From Globodera rostochiensis (lineage: Eukaryota > Nematoda > Chromadorea > Rhabditida > Heteroderidae), in assembly GCA_018350325.1 (NCBI GenBank), contig JAEVLN010000015.1:2067289-2131288 (forward strand): a DNA stretch of 64,000 bases, in the 5' to 3' direction. The position numbers and the translations under genes are program-made. Below the pieces are notes generated by a model. The model was not told the origin of the DNA and did no database searches. It was given only the letters and a program-made list of their open reading frames with translations. Shown here piece after piece: positions 49,764 through 61,486 of the stretch (the first letter of the stretch is position 1; every line of letters begins with the position of its first letter).

Positions 49764-51095
49764 ATGGCCATTGGGACGGAACTTGTCACACCTCCAAACT
49801 TGGAAAGAATTGCGGCCGGTTCTGGCTGGCGAAGGTGTGTAAATGGTGTTTTTGTTTGTAAAATTTCTTTTAGGTTTGCTCCTTCAGAGAGGACAGTGAA
49901 AGGAATTGTAATCGGAGGCATCACCGGTGGCATTGAAATTTGCATCACTTATCCAACAGAGTATGTCAAGACACAAATTCAGTTGGACGAAAGGTCGGCA
50001 ACTCCAAAATTTAAGGTGCTTCAGAATTTTCAATTACTATAGTTTCTAATTTTCTATTTTTAGGGCCCTTTTGACTGTGTCAAGCAAACATACAGAAGCC
50101 ACGGGGTGTCCGGCTTTTATCGTGGCTTATCCGTCCTTCTGTTCGTATTATTACTAAATATTTTTGGTGACTTTTGATTTAAGTTACGGTTCCATCCCCA
50201 AGTCGGCCTTCCGTTTCGGCACCTTCGAATTTCTAAAGGGTCACGCCGTGGATGAGCGTGGCAATCTTTCCCCGGTGATGCGATTGGCTTGTGGACTTGG
50301 GGCTGGACTTTCGGAGGCCGTTTTTGCTGTGACTCCCATGGAAACCGTTAAAGTCAAGTTCATCCATGACCAAACGCTGGAGAAACCGCGTTTCCGCGGG
50401 TTTATGCATGGCTTGGGCGTTATTATGAAGTCGGATGGATTTGGGGTATTTATATTCCTTTTTTTTATTTATAAAATTACAAAATTTAGGGTTTTTATCA
50501 AGGACTTACCGCAACGATGGCAAAACAAGGCAGCAACCAGGCAATACGCTTTTTTGTCATGGAAACACTGAAGGATTGGTACCGGGGAGGTGACCCAAAT
50601 GTTCCGGTGAGCAAACTAATGGTTGGACTGTTTGGAGCAATTGCTGGAGCGGCCAGTGTGTAAGTTGGTTGTGAACTTTATTTGGAGATTGACATTTTGA
50701 ATTGTTTTTTTTGTGGGTTTTCCTTCAAATCGAACAAATTCGAAATGAGAGCATTTAGTGGCACATTTTTAGCTATGGAAACACGCCAATTGATGTTGTG
50801 AAGACCCGTCTGCAGGGACTGGAGGCGAGCAAATACAAAGGCACCTTTGACTGCGCAAAACAAATTTGGCAGAAGGAGGGATTTTTCGCGTAATTATTGT
50901 CGTTAATTTCTATTATTTTATTTTTTTTAGTTTTTATAAGGGCACTGTTCCCCGTCTCAGTCGAGTGTATGTGGCGTTTCCGTTTTTAACGTTAAACATT
51001 AAAAAAAACACTTTAGGTGTCTTGACGTGGCCATTACCTTCATGATCTACGACTCGGTGAGTTCATTGGTTGTCGAGACTAAGGCTTGGCTGTGA
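49764..51095 (+). CDS. SLC25A1: Mitochondrial citrate/tricarboxylate carrier (SLC25A1-like)
   Basis: This carrier exchanges citrate for malate across the inner mitochondrial membrane and feeds cytosolic acetyl-CoA. The start [19 protein letters not shown] leads to [20 protein letters not shown] with [12 protein letters not shown], a full first repeat signature (PxE-x-x-K). The next exons give [20 protein letters not shown] with GL, then [40 protein letters not shown] with [11 protein letters not shown] (second signature PMETVKVK) and [20 protein letters not shown]. Repeat 3 has [20 protein letters not shown] with [18 protein letters not shown], then [20 protein letters not shown], ending LVVETKAWL at 51095. 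All three Mitochondrial_carrier repeats are present. Length about 300 residues is normal. Introns are mostly 40-60 nt. Confidence 0.95.
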
Positions 51096-51696
51096 CAAAC
51101 CCTGCCCTTGAGATAATAGTTTAAAAGATTTCGATCGAGAAATTAAGCAAAATTAATAGTGAAATGTGCCGTTAGTGCTTTAATATTTATGCACTAACTG
51201 AGAAAACGAAAGAGTTGCCAAATTTACCTAAAAATTGTTAGATAATGGAATGGATCAACAATTACTGGAAGACCGGCAGAAAATGAGCCGATGCGAAGAA
51301 TTTTGTCAGCAATTGACAAAAAAATAGCCATAGGACCTTTACCATTATTTGACATTAAACTGTTTTTTATTTATTGTATACTTAATTTGACTGTATTTGC
51401 CAAGCACTGAATGCTGTACTTTTGGAGTTTGTTCCCATTACGGACTTAGGAAAATTTAAACTAATTAGTAATTACATTGTATTTAATGTTAAATTGTTTT
51501 TATTGTTAGCTTTCATTGTGTTGTCATTCAAAGTTTTAGGCCCTTTGTTGTTGTAGCCATTTCGTGTGATTGACCCCGCGCTATTTCATTCACTTTAAAT
51601 TTTAAACATTCCGAGTGCGTTATAAAGTAATGAGATCGTCGCCTTTCATTTCATTCATCGCAGGGCATTCGTTCAGCTTTCTCAGCCTCTGACCCA
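51096..51696. other. AT-rich convergent spacer
   Basis: No coding exon is seen between the SLC25A1 stop and the convergent 61-residue gene. It holds long A/T tracts and both 3' flanks. Confidence 0.45.
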
Positions 51697-52035
51697 TCAT
51701 TTCTTTTCTGCTTCTTTCTGTTCTCCTTTTGCGAGCACATAACCATCCGCTGGCCCTACCGGCGTCTCGTCATAGTCAATGTCGGGACGTCCGGGGTGGA
51801 TTTGTTTGGTTTCCTGCAAAAAGCACAAAATTCTCATCGCCCGGGCGGAAGCGACAGTGAGGGTTAACGGAAATGGGGGGGGGCGACAGCAACATTATTG
51901 CCTGAATAATAATGTCCGACTTCCTTCTGCCCTCCCCCCTCCCCTCTTTTCTGATCGATCAGTTACCCGTTCTTTTGGTGGCACAGAATCCGCGTCCACT
52001 TTCTTTAGGTCGGGAACGTATTCTTTGTCAGCCAT
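51697..52035 (-). CDS. Small acidic/basic hypothetical protein, 61 residues in two exons
   Basis: Exon 1 (about 51967-52035) encodes MADKEYVPDLKKVDADSVPP with KER. A GTAACT donor opens an intron that contains poly-G/C tracts and ends in TTTTTGCAG. Exon 2 gives ETKQIHPGRPDIDYDETPVG, then PADGYVLAKGEQKEAEKK and a stop at 51697. The phase is preserved and the product is hydrophilic with no signal peptide or helix to cross a membrane. No family is recognised. The DIDYDETPVGPADGY stretch looks conserved-type rather than random. It lies downstream of the ADAM gene on the same strand (about 420 bp). Confidence 0.55.
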
Positions 52036-52243
52036 TTCAGTAAAAGGACAAATGATGGAAGTTCGGGCAAAGGAATTATGAGGAGAGACGAAATGCGTCA
52101 AATGGGGGCGAATAAAGCCCTGGCGAACTTGAAGCCCCCAGGGAAAGTTTCCAAGGTAACCGGAAGGGTTGCCGGCCAAAAAGAACCGGTGAACGGCGGG
52201 GGGGGGGGCGTGAACGTTGTTTAATTAATTTGTGGGGAGGGGG

Positions 52244-52299
52244 GTGCGCGGACTTTGTTTAATTTGGGGGGGGGGGCAGTGCGCGGACCTTGTTTAATT
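52244..52299. repeat. Tandem copies of a 20-nt GC/AT unit separated by G runs
   Basis: GTGCGCGGAC(T/C)TTGTTTAATT occurs twice (52244-52265 and 52279-52299), each preceded by a poly-G run, with a weaker third relative (GTGAACGTTGTTTAATT) at 52209-52226. Local duplication is the simplest explanation. Confidence 0.8.
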
Positions 52300-52457
52300 G
52301 GCAATTTATTTTCTGACAAGGGAGGGGGGGAAGAACAAAGTGAAGGAGCAAAAAAGTTATGAGATTCTTCACAAATGAGTTCAAAATGCATATGAATATT
52401 TGTAATAATGTACATCACGACATTGCAAATGCTTTCTTTCTCATCGGCACGGAACGA

Positions 52458-55400
52458 TCATCCGGGCAAGTCCAGCCTGTCCAGTTTGTAGGGATCCGAG
52501 AACAATGACGGGGACTCGGCACGGATCTAACAATGAAATGGAATGGCTTTTTGTTTAAGTAAGGCAAAGTTTCACAACAACGACATTCCATAATCATTCG
52601 TGGCCCACTCACATCGAAGCTGCTGCCGGGGTGACCCGAATCGGTGGACGCAGCCGGACATGGAGCACTGCCTCCTGCCGACGGCGTCCTCGACGAAATG
52701 TGTCCTTCCTCCTCCCCCGCCGACGGCTCGTCGCCCATCGCTCCATCCAACCGCCTCATTAGCATTTGAATGTGCACCAGCCGTGGGGGCGCAGCGAAAG
52801 TGCCAAACCCTGCGAAATGCTCAGAGTCCGCTCTGATGGGATGGCCTCCGATGTCCGAAGAAAGGGGGGCGCCAAAATGTGCCTGAAAGAGTACATGCCG
52901 TCGTTGGGCTCGCCTCCCCGGGCCACCAGACTGACCATCTCTGTCGCGTATTTCCCTGTTCCGTCGTCACTCGTCGCCCCTCTCATCGATCGACTTTTGC
53001 TAATGCCACCATTTGTTGTTACAACGGGCGAATTGATCAATCGTTTGAGCGGCTGAGGAGAAAACGGCATTTCCGATTGGTTTTGTGAATTTGTCGGCAC
53101 TCGTCCGTCCGTGGCGAGCACTGCCCCGACGGAGGAGGACTCGCGAGATTTGAGCGAAAGCGAGTCAGCCTTGGGAAGGAGGGTAAGGAGAGTCCATCGG
53201 TTGAGGGTGGTCAAGCATCGCTCCCCCCAACCCCACCTCATTAGCCTCGGTGATTCTCTGAAGTGCGTCGTATACTTCTGAATTGGTACGTTGGTCTGTT
53301 GAAAGAGTAATTTAGCTACTTTTGTTCGCTTTCCGCTTCCGCTTCTCCTCCCGATAGCTTGGCATCTGTCCAAATTTGATCGCCCTGCCCCCCGTCCCCC
53401 CGTCGCCGTCCCCACAATCCTCCTCATCCGCCACTTTTGCCCGCTCATTGTGCCGTACATCTCTTCCGAAAGCTCTGACCGAACTCTTTCGCCTCAAAAT
53501 GCAAAAACTGCACAACATTTTGTACCCTTTTACCTGTAGCAGAGGAGTAGACAAATGAGCAACAACAAAAGAAGAAAGCCGACAAGGAGCAAAATGCCAA
53601 GCAAAGTGGCCGTCTCCAACGCACGACCACCCACTGAGTTCGGAAGGAAACTAATTAAACTCGAGGCACCAAATGTTTTGGAAAAGATACAAACCCCGAA
53701 TCGACGGGGGCACCAGAAGTTCAACGTGTCCGCTGTCATCGTCCATCGGTGTCGAGACAATGCGTCTGCTGTGCGATGTGAGTGGCATTCGAACGGCGCA
53801 AGACGAACCGGTCCAGCCGTCAAAGCACACGCAATGGCGTCCGGTGGTGCAATCCTAAAGGGACTTAGATGTCCGTTCCGAATTTTGGCTGAACCGGAAC
53901 AATTTCATTTCATTCAAAGTCAAGTAACCCCCCAGGGGATGGAAAGCCCCCCCCCCCCCCTCCCTCGTTGTAGTAACCCCATGGCCGCTGCATGACAGTG
54001 CCAAATTGTTGCTAGGGCAGGCCAGGGGCGGTGACACCTGCGCCAACGGCACGCAGACAGCACGCACGCAAATGCGGCCCGACCCGCAGCTGGTGCCGTC
54101 ACTGACCATTCCGTGTGCCGAGTTGGCGACCACCCTAAAGACTTGGCCATAAATCCTGCTTGGTTAATTGGAATGAATGGCTAAACTGACAAAGATTCCG
54201 ACCCCCCCCCCTCCCGTCTCGTCCATTATGCGGCACTCACTTGCACTGCAATTGCCTTTGCTCCCTCGCGAATTGCAAGTTGAATGAACTTGCATTGGCT
54301 TCCAGCGGACTCGTGGCGCCCCCGCGACAGTGCAAAACGCCGCAACGCGCGTTCTCTCCGGCGCATTCCACAAATCGCCCTTCCGCGTCTCTGCCACAAT
54401 GGCCGTATTCCAACCCCCGAGAATTGTGCAAAAAACATTGCTCATCCGCCGGTTTAGCTCCTTGGGGACATGCAATTTCCCAAATCGTTTCCATTTTACA
54501 GTAATTATTCCCTTGTGATTAGTCAACTTTAGGCTTTTAGTGGCAAGTCCATGCGGCGGGTCCTTCCTTACCTTGGCCCCAGAGCTCCTGACATTGCCTC
54601 TCCGCGTCCACACATTCGCCCTTCCAACAAAGTCCGCTCAGTCCGCAAAGGACGCCGTCCACCAAATGCTCTTCAAACAATTAAACGATTTTAAGCAAAG
54701 CAATTACATCCAATTAGCTTTGAACTCGTACCGTCGAGTGGACATTCGCCGCTTTTCCCGTCACATTTTTCCGCGATATCGCAGACGGACTTTGACTGTC
54801 GACAGAAGTGACCGGATGAACGGAGTTGGCAGTGATGGCAACACGGCTGGTGAGCTGAATGACCGACCGTTTGGGGGGTTTGGCCTCGGGGGAAAAGATT
54901 ACATGCACATTGGGCATGGGCCTTAAGCTGGCAGCTTAGCGGGTCACAACACGGGTCATCTGAACAGCGTACTGTTAGCAAACGTAAAGCATCCGACAAA
55001 AACGACAATTGGCGTCCACTTTTATAATTATAATTTCATTCTCACGAGTAAAAATTGTCCTTACAAATAACAGCAATAGTTCAAAAGTCGCGCAAATCCC
55101 ACGTCCCCCGCGGGGATGGACACCTTCTCCCTTCTTAAAGCAGCCGTCTGGCATGCCCCCCACCCCTTCACACCGCATTGTTCCCTTCGTCCGCAGTCGC
55201 ACTGCTCGTCCCCGTCCAGCACTCCGTTTCCGCATTGGAACAGACGTGACGTTTGGAAGGGACGCACAAACAGACATTGGAGCTGTCCAGACTGGGACTG
55301 GTGAAGGAGGGCGTGGAGACGAGCCATTGAGCAGGCGGAAAAGTGCAGGGGAAGAGCCTCGACGGAACTTCAACAGAAAACTTTCGCCCTTTGGATTTCT

Positions 55401-57570
55401 TGAACTCGCCTTTGTCGTTCAGCCATTACGCATTGTCTGGGCATCGGTGACGGAGTCGATCCTTTGGGACTGTCAAAATCACCACAAGTGCACTCTGACG
55501 AGTCGTGGCCAATGCCGAGAAAATGGGCGACGGAATGGGCCAAAGACATTGCGTTCACATGCGGGCTGAACGGGTCGGAGACCTGAAAATTGTGTTATTT
55601 ACACTGTCTTATCTCAAATATCCATCAAAACGGCAAATTCCCATCGGTCATTGGCCGAAGGAAGCCCTCACATCTCTTGCAACTCAAGCAGATTAACATC
55701 TCCGCATAGTCAGTCCCCCCCCCCCCCCTCCCGGTCATCAATCCAATCCCGGTCACCCCCCCCCCCTCCGGGAAGTTAGCCAATCCAAATGCCTTCCGGC
55801 GCCTCCTCTCTCCCACCTGCACAACTCCGACCGCCCTGGAGGTGCAAAGACTGGCAAATGATGAGGTCATTGTGTCCCCTCCGGACATTCTCTGGCCCGT
55901 CAGCAGCACAGTCGCGTCTTTCTCAACGTCGTAAATGTTTCCCGTGGCATAGTCCAAAACATTTCCCAGCATCCGTTGGGCATCCACCGCCGTCGGCGCA
56001 GATTCAATTCGCTGTGAGTCCATCCAAAATTCGGCAAATGGCACGCTCAGACAAACGCCCAAATCCCTTCGCAGCAACTTAATTAAGCGAGGCAATCGAT
56101 CGAATGCTTTTTGAATTAATTTGAATGCTTTTTGAATTAATTCGAATGCTTTTTGTATTAATTCGAATGCTTTTTGAATTAATTCGAATGCTTTTTGTAT
56201 TAATTCGAATGCTTTTTGAATTAATTCGAATGCTTTTTGAATTAATTTGATAAACACTGACCAAATCCGCCAAATTGACCACATTCAGTGCATATTCAAC
56301 CGCCTTTTGAAGGCTGAGGTTGAACTGGAGGGTCTGCAGTTTAATTTGCTTTCATTTCATTGTCAAACATTTGCTTGGGGCCATACGAATGAGTGATCTC
56401 CGATCAGCGCCAATTCTACAAATTTGTTCACGATTCGCCTTGATCGATTTTGAAGCTGTTCATCGCGCCTTTGTCGGCCTCCTCTCTTCCGATCACTTTG
56501 ATCCTCCGCCGCTCTCCTCCATTTGCCTTCTTTTGCCCCTTCTCCGTGCCATTTTGCCACGAATTGTGCAGTTGCCCCGCACTTCATTTCTTCTTTGCCC
56601 ATCCGAACGCGGTATAAAACATGCGGATGGCGCCGGAGGCGATCCCCTCCTTCGAGTGGCCAAATAGCGAATACCGTTCCATTGGGGAAAGCGATCAGCC
56701 CCAGCAGTCCATCACAAGTTGACATTGCGGAAAGAGTCTCCGAATTGCCGTTGATAGTGCCCTAAAGCAAAATGTCTTCTTATCGCCATAATGTTCAGTC
56801 CGATAAATCTACTAGGCGATTTGCAATCAGCGTATTGGGGGAGGGAGGCAGCAACCAGAAAATTCCTTCAAATCACTCAAAAAACTAATGATCGAAATAC
56901 CTAAACCTATAGAAACGAAACAACGCCTAAAAATCGAATTATCAGTGCCCCCTATGGCTCCAGGCTAAGCAATGTTCGCCTCAGGCATAATATGTCAAAA
57001 TCCCTTCGGGGGCTGTCCCACCCCCACCGCCCCTCGGGGCTTTTGGGGGCTGTCCCACCTGATAGAAGCAGTTCTCCACCTTCACCAACGACTTGTCAGA
57101 CGCGTTCAACTAAATTCAAATCCATCCATTAAATGTTGTGCCTATTCACCGACTTTTCTGAAGTTACTCCTCTCGTGAAGAAGATGTTCATTGAGTGAAA
57201 GCAGCAGTTTCAGACGGGCATTGGCCAACACGGCGCTTCGAATTACAATTGTTATGTGTCGGTAGTGTTGGGGAGTGGTCGCGTTTAGAAAGTGATTTCG
57301 CGTGTCAATCCCAATCCGTTCCTTCCGATCCCGAACTTGGAAGGGATGGACAATCTTCGGCACAATTAGTGAAAGGGAGGGAACGAAGGCGGCATGGATT
57401 ACTTCATAAGACCCGTCTTCCAACTGGTCGATGAACTGCTTGTTAGCGAACGAATGGCGCAAATGATGATGGCCTCCGTTTGTGGACGGTCTCGAACCGG
57501 CGGCACTGATCCGAAACAGGACGAGAAGCAGGAAGAAAGAGGATGGAATGCAAAATTGGAACAAACACAT
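52458..57570 (-). CDS. ADAM-family transmembrane protein with a degenerate metalloprotease site
   Basis: ADAM proteins have prodomain, metalloprotease, disintegrin, Cys-rich and EGF-like parts, a membrane helix and a cytosolic tail. The start at 57570 gives signal peptide MCLFQFCIPSSFFLLLVLF, then prodomain exons (SFANKQFIDQLEDGSYEVIH; IRSAVLANARLKLLLSLNEH). The protease part has LRRDLGVCLSVPFAEFWMDS and, at 55503-55549, SLAHSVAHFLGIGHDSSEC: the three zinc histidines are there, but the catalytic Glu of HExxH is Ser. Disintegrin: CGNGVLDGDEQCDCGRREQC (55190-55230), CRQSKSVCDIAEKCDGKSGE with CPLDG. Cys-rich: IACPQGAKPADEQCFLHNSR; GTSCGSGRICVRAVCVPLAQ. EGF-like: ACPSNNLALSCSGHG (53985-54030). 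Membrane helix: LGILLLVGFLLLLLLICLLL (53535-53600). The tail ends SLFSDPYKLDRLDLPG at 52458. An inactive site recalls nematode UNC-71/ADM-1, a cell-guidance protein, but orthology is inferred. One intron holds a 21-bp minisatellite. Confidence 0.85.
56098..56250. repeat. 21-bp minisatellite in an ADAM intron
   Basis: Seven copies of a 21-bp unit (core GAATGCTTTTTG followed by A/TATTAATTC) start at 56102, 56123, 56144 and so on, with single-base changes such as TGAATT to TGTATT. The block fills most of a 184-nt intron (56078-56261, GTCAGT donor, TTAAG acceptor). Because 21 is a multiple of 3, all minus-strand frames translate to a 7-residue repeat, for example INSKSIR; that translation is not thought to be part of the protein. 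Confidence 0.9.
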
Positions 57571-59364
57571 GGACAGTCTGAAGGAAGGGACGGGACGCGG
57601 TGGGAGAGAAGGAGGAACCCTTTGGACCCCCAAACGGGTCAAACGGGAACAGCAAAAAGGGAATGAATGGCCAAGGGGGTCAGTCAGTAGATGGCAAAGG
57701 AGCGGAGGGAGGGAAGAGGGGAAAAGACGCCATCGAATTGGTGGAGGGATTTGATGAGATGGACGAGGCGAGGGGAGGGGGGGGGGGGGGGAAAGGGGGG
57801 GGGGAGATGTCCGGCTGAGGGCGGGGGGAGGGAGTGCCTTTCTTTCCCCAGCCCTCCCCTCTTTCTCAACATCGTCGTCAGTTCGTCTTTTTCGATAGAA
57901 GTGGACGAGCGGTGGACAGCGGCTAAGAAAGAAAAAGAGAGGAATAGCGTTGGGAAAGAAATGGCGTGACGGGCAAGAAAAGAGCCGAACGAATAATGAG
58001 GAAAGGGGAGGGCGACACGGGGAGACCAAAAAGTATTTTATTAAATATTTATGGCGTCGTATGGTCTACTGGAACTGTTCGAGACCGAGCCTTGACTTAA
58101 ACAAGACACGTTTGAAATTATTTTATTGGGTACATAAATAGTATAAACACACGTGAAAAATAAAATGAAAACGATCGGACATCTGTTTGTGTTGTAAATG
58201 CGTCGTCTGGTTGCCGAACTGCTAGAATCCCGCGCGGGATCCCGCAAGTCCGGTCCCGCAAAGAGTTCAAAAAAAAATCCCGTAGTGGGATCCCGCAAAT
58301 GCAATTTTGCCACACTCTATTTTAGACATCTGAAGATTTTTGTGCCCATCCGCATTTTTTGGCGAATTTTTTTGTGTCCCTATTTCGACCGTTTTTCAAA
58401 AAATTTCTTAAGAAAATGTATTAAAATTCGAATTTTTTTGTAAGGATACCTAATTCAAAGAAAATTTTTTTTGATTACACAATGCCAATCATGATTTCTC
58501 CTTTAAATTACAAATATTTAAACTTCCAACCAAATCTTCATTTTCCCCAAGGACGAATCGCAACCCTGACTTAAAGCTTCTTAAAAATATTAAGTTTATT
58601 CGGATTCGTTGGATTAGAGAAAAGTTAGCGTTTCTAATGCCGAACTGTCCACTGCCGAATCATCAGAGCGCCCCCGATTTCATCCTCCGTTTCTCCACCA
58701 CCACCCATCCCCCATTCACCACATGAAGCATTCTACCCCCTTTTTCTTCCTCCCATTCATTCACTTCCTTTCCTTGCATCCTTCTTCCTCTTTCCCTTCT
58801 TCCTTTTCATTCATTGTGTGAAAGAGAGAGAAGGGGAGAGAGGGCCCTTCCCTTTGCCGCCGACTGCTCTGTTCCCTCCCCCCCCCCTCCCTCCTCTCCC
58901 TCCCCCCCTCCCCCCTCCTTCATCCCCTTCCGACCGACCCATTGCCCCCTTCCCCCATTCTCTGCTGTCCTGTCAAAATCGATGCTACTAAGTGTAGTTC
59001 CTTTCTTCTTTCTTTCCTTCCTATTCAGCCCCCTGCCCATTTGCCCGTCCGTCGTCTCGTCATTGCACTCCAATCCCCCCCCCACCCTTTTCCCTTCCTT
59101 CATCCCCTTCAATCGTCTTTGCTCCCTCCCACTTTTTTGCGTTCCCATTTGCTTCCACTTCCCTTCAATCATCCGCCCATTGCTTTGGCCGCTTTGTTCC
59201 TCATACTTTTCTCCAGAAACACCATTCACTTTGTCCATTTGCAGCCCCTTCTATAGGGGCTTAATTGGAGTGTCCATCATTCACACCTTTCTTTCTTTTT
59301 TGTTTGTGCATTGCTTGTTCACGTCCCGCTTCCCCTCTTTCAGCAACAGAAGCTTAATTTTGCG
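57571..59364. other. Divergent ADAM/SOX intergenic region, strand-asymmetric low complexity
   Basis: From about 57500 to 57980 the + strand is purine-rich with G runs (15 at 57777-57791, 10 at 57795-57804). From about 58690 to 59250 it is strongly pyrimidine-rich (CT) with many C runs. Between them is AT-rich DNA with a GGATCCCGCAA repeat cluster (58227-58298). Long open frames here are low-complexity by-products. The SOX 5' UTR and promoter probably lie at the right end. Confidence 0.5.
58227..58298. repeat. Cluster of (G)GGATCCCGCAA repeats with a 14-bp perfect palindrome
   Basis: ATCCCGCGCGGGAT (58227-58240) is a perfect palindrome. GGGATCCCGCAA occurs at 58236-58247 and again at 58287-58298, with GGTCCCGCAA at 58252-58261 between. 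The right flank (CTCTATTTTAGAC) resembles the edge of the palindrome in CNOT1. Confidence 0.7.
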
Positions 59365-61086
59365 ATGATTTCCTCTGAAAATAATCATCTCGCTTCACCC
59401 AATGACAACAGTCCCGACGGAGAAGACTCACATTGCGGAGGCAGTGTGTGTTTTTAGCAGTCTGATGGGTTCAATTTGCCACCCGTCTTCAGGTCTCACC
59501 TTCGTCCCTCCGCGACAGTCAGTCTCGAGCCTCGACCAACGACCATAACAACATTTCTCAGCATTCTCTTCATGATGAAACGCCATTGTATTTTTTTCCA
59601 CAGTTTAATTCCAATTATTTGAAACATATTTTTGTGTATTAAATGTAAAAAGATCATTTGGTGGTTTGAAAATGATTTCTTTTTTCAGGTCCCCGTCCCT
59701 GGCGAACATTTCAACGAACATTGAGCTTCATCCACAGAATGATGCCCTCGGGGGTTCGTCTTCACACAAATTCATCAAGAGGCCATTGAACGCCTACATG
59801 ATATGGACGAGGCAAGAGCGAAAGCGGATTCTGACGGACGACCCGAAAATGAAGGTGAGTGAGTTTATGAGTTGCTGGAATTCTTGTGTAAATTGCGATG
59901 TTTTAAGATGAACGAAGTGAGCAAAGCTGTAAGTCTTTTGCTCAATACAATTAACTTAACAATTTGTATTCGTGATGTGTTGTGGCGACACACTGACCAT
60001 TACATTGTTAGATTCAGATGGGCGAAAAGTGGAAGAAAATGTCGGACAAAGATAAGGTGAGCAGTTTTTTTTCTTTCATGAATACCGACCGAACGTCGTT
60101 GTTGCGGCGCTAACAATAACAACTTTATTTGCAGAAACCTTACTTCGAATTGGCCAAAAAATTTTCGGAAGAGCATAAACTGGTGAGAATGGGCGATTGA
60201 CACTTCTTTTGTAAGGACGATAAGCACAGGTGCTTCAAGAACATCCCGAGCTTCAATATGCACCCTCCAAGAAGAAGGCAGTGAAGAAACCGACAGATGG
60301 GAAACAACAGTCACTGGTCGACTCTTCGTCCGTCAAATCTTGCACAATAACCCCCGATGCGTCTCGAAGCACAACCCCGCGAGGGTGCTCTTCGAATCTG
60401 ATCACACCGCAACGTAAACTGGAGTTAAGCAATCAAATATGCTTCCTTACAATTTGCAGCAATCTCGCAAAGCCAAGTGTTCTCGCCCTTCCAATGTGGC
60501 TTACTTTCAATGTTGCCTGAAGCAAAAACTTTCCTTCAGCTCCGCTTGCCTCCAGCACTGTCCAACTCGCTCAGGTGCTCCAGGGCGTTCGCTCCGTGAC
60601 CAGCCAGGCAGCCATTGTCTCGAACGCGTCGATCCAGAACCCGTTACTCGGCTCCGCCTCGACTTTCCCGCAAGCGTTTCTTCAGTCCCATTCGCTGCCT
60701 CAACGTGTTGCCAATTCCTCAGTGTCACTGCTCGGAGGGATATCCCATGCAAATACAACGTCGTCAACTGCCACTTCTACACGGACAACACCCGGCCAGA
60801 TGCTGGACCTCTATTACACCTCTTTGTGTCAGCCTGCCTTCCCCAGTATATCCGAAAATCCGGTAGGGATTCGGTCATTCGAATTATAAATTATATCTAC
60901 TCTTCAAAATGCGTACAAAAAAGGTCAATAAAAAAGTAGTTAGTTAAATTACATCGTCAGGTCAACCCGCTTGGAATGTACCCGTCCCAATATTTGTTGG
61001 AGCAGTACAACCAGCAGCTCTCTCAACAGCAAGGGAGCCCTTCTGCAAGCGCCAATCCCAACACGAATGGAGGAGGACGGTTCTAA
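59365..61086 (+). CDS. SOX-type HMG-box transcription factor (possibly SoxD-like)
   Basis: The start at 59365 gives MISSENNHLASPNDNSPDGE. The HMG box is split by small introns: KFIKRPLNAYMIWTRQERKR with ILTDDPKMK (59770-59850), MNEVSKA, MGEKWKKMSDKDK (60018-60055), KPYFELAKKFSEEHKL (60135-60180) and VLQEHPELQYAPSKKK. The SOX core motif RPMNAFMVW is changed to RPLNAYMIW, yet the order of helices is intact, so it should bind DNA in the minor groove. The tail is rich in Ser, Thr, Ala and Gln: PGQMLDLYYTSLCQPAFPSI, PLGMYPSQYLLEQYNQQLSQ, ending at 61086. The ER(K)RIL spacing after the box start recalls SoxD (EGL-13 in worms), but the group cannot be fixed by eye. Exons between 60300 and 60600 are uncertain. 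Confidence 0.82.
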
Positions 61087-61486
61087 ATAGTGATCCTGTT
61101 ATTTAGTCCCGTTTGTCCTCCCTATTTTCTTCCTCTTCAAATTGCACTCTCGAATCTCTCCGCCTCCCTCTCTCTCGAGTTCAGTGTTCTCTTACATACC
61201 ATCAACAAATGACCATTTATGCGCGCCTATTTAAGTGTGCCACATTTGTCTCACAATAACCGTGTTTTGTTTGAATGTCTCTTAGGGAATGTGCCCGCCC
61301 ATCCCTCATCATTTAGTGCCAGTCTCTTCATTCACCCCTTACATTAAAAGGTGCAGTTTCTCGTTCTCAACGTTCGCTTTTGCCAAATTGTTTAATCGAA
61401 TTGCATTTTACTATTTTATTTAGATCGAAAAAAAACTATTGATATTCTGTTTAAATAAAAAAATATTTTTGGCATTGTCTATTTTG
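61087..61486. other. Spacer between SOX and NAA80
   Basis: No gene is seen. It should contain the 3' UTR of the SOX gene (pyrimidine-rich around 61110-61190) and the AT-rich upstream part of NAA80. Confidence 0.5.

Noticed and set aside
55009..55569. 186-codon plus-strand frame over the ADAM disintegrin
   Set aside because: The minus strand encodes the conserved Cys pattern of the disintegrin and the HxxxH motif.
56079..56284. Repeat protein with 7-residue units (INSKSIR)
   Set aside because: The unit lies within an intron bounded by GTCAGT and TTAAG; removing it restores a conserved ADAM sequence.
57571..58029. Upstream extension of the ADAM frame to a Met at 58029
   Set aside because: The extension is a poly-Pro/Ser translation of the purine-rich tract; the signal peptide starts at the Met at 57570.
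58807..59368. Long open frames on both strands in the CT-rich region
   Set aside because: Translations are low complexity (Pro/Ser/Phe or Gly/Glu/Arg) and mirror each other; no domain is seen.
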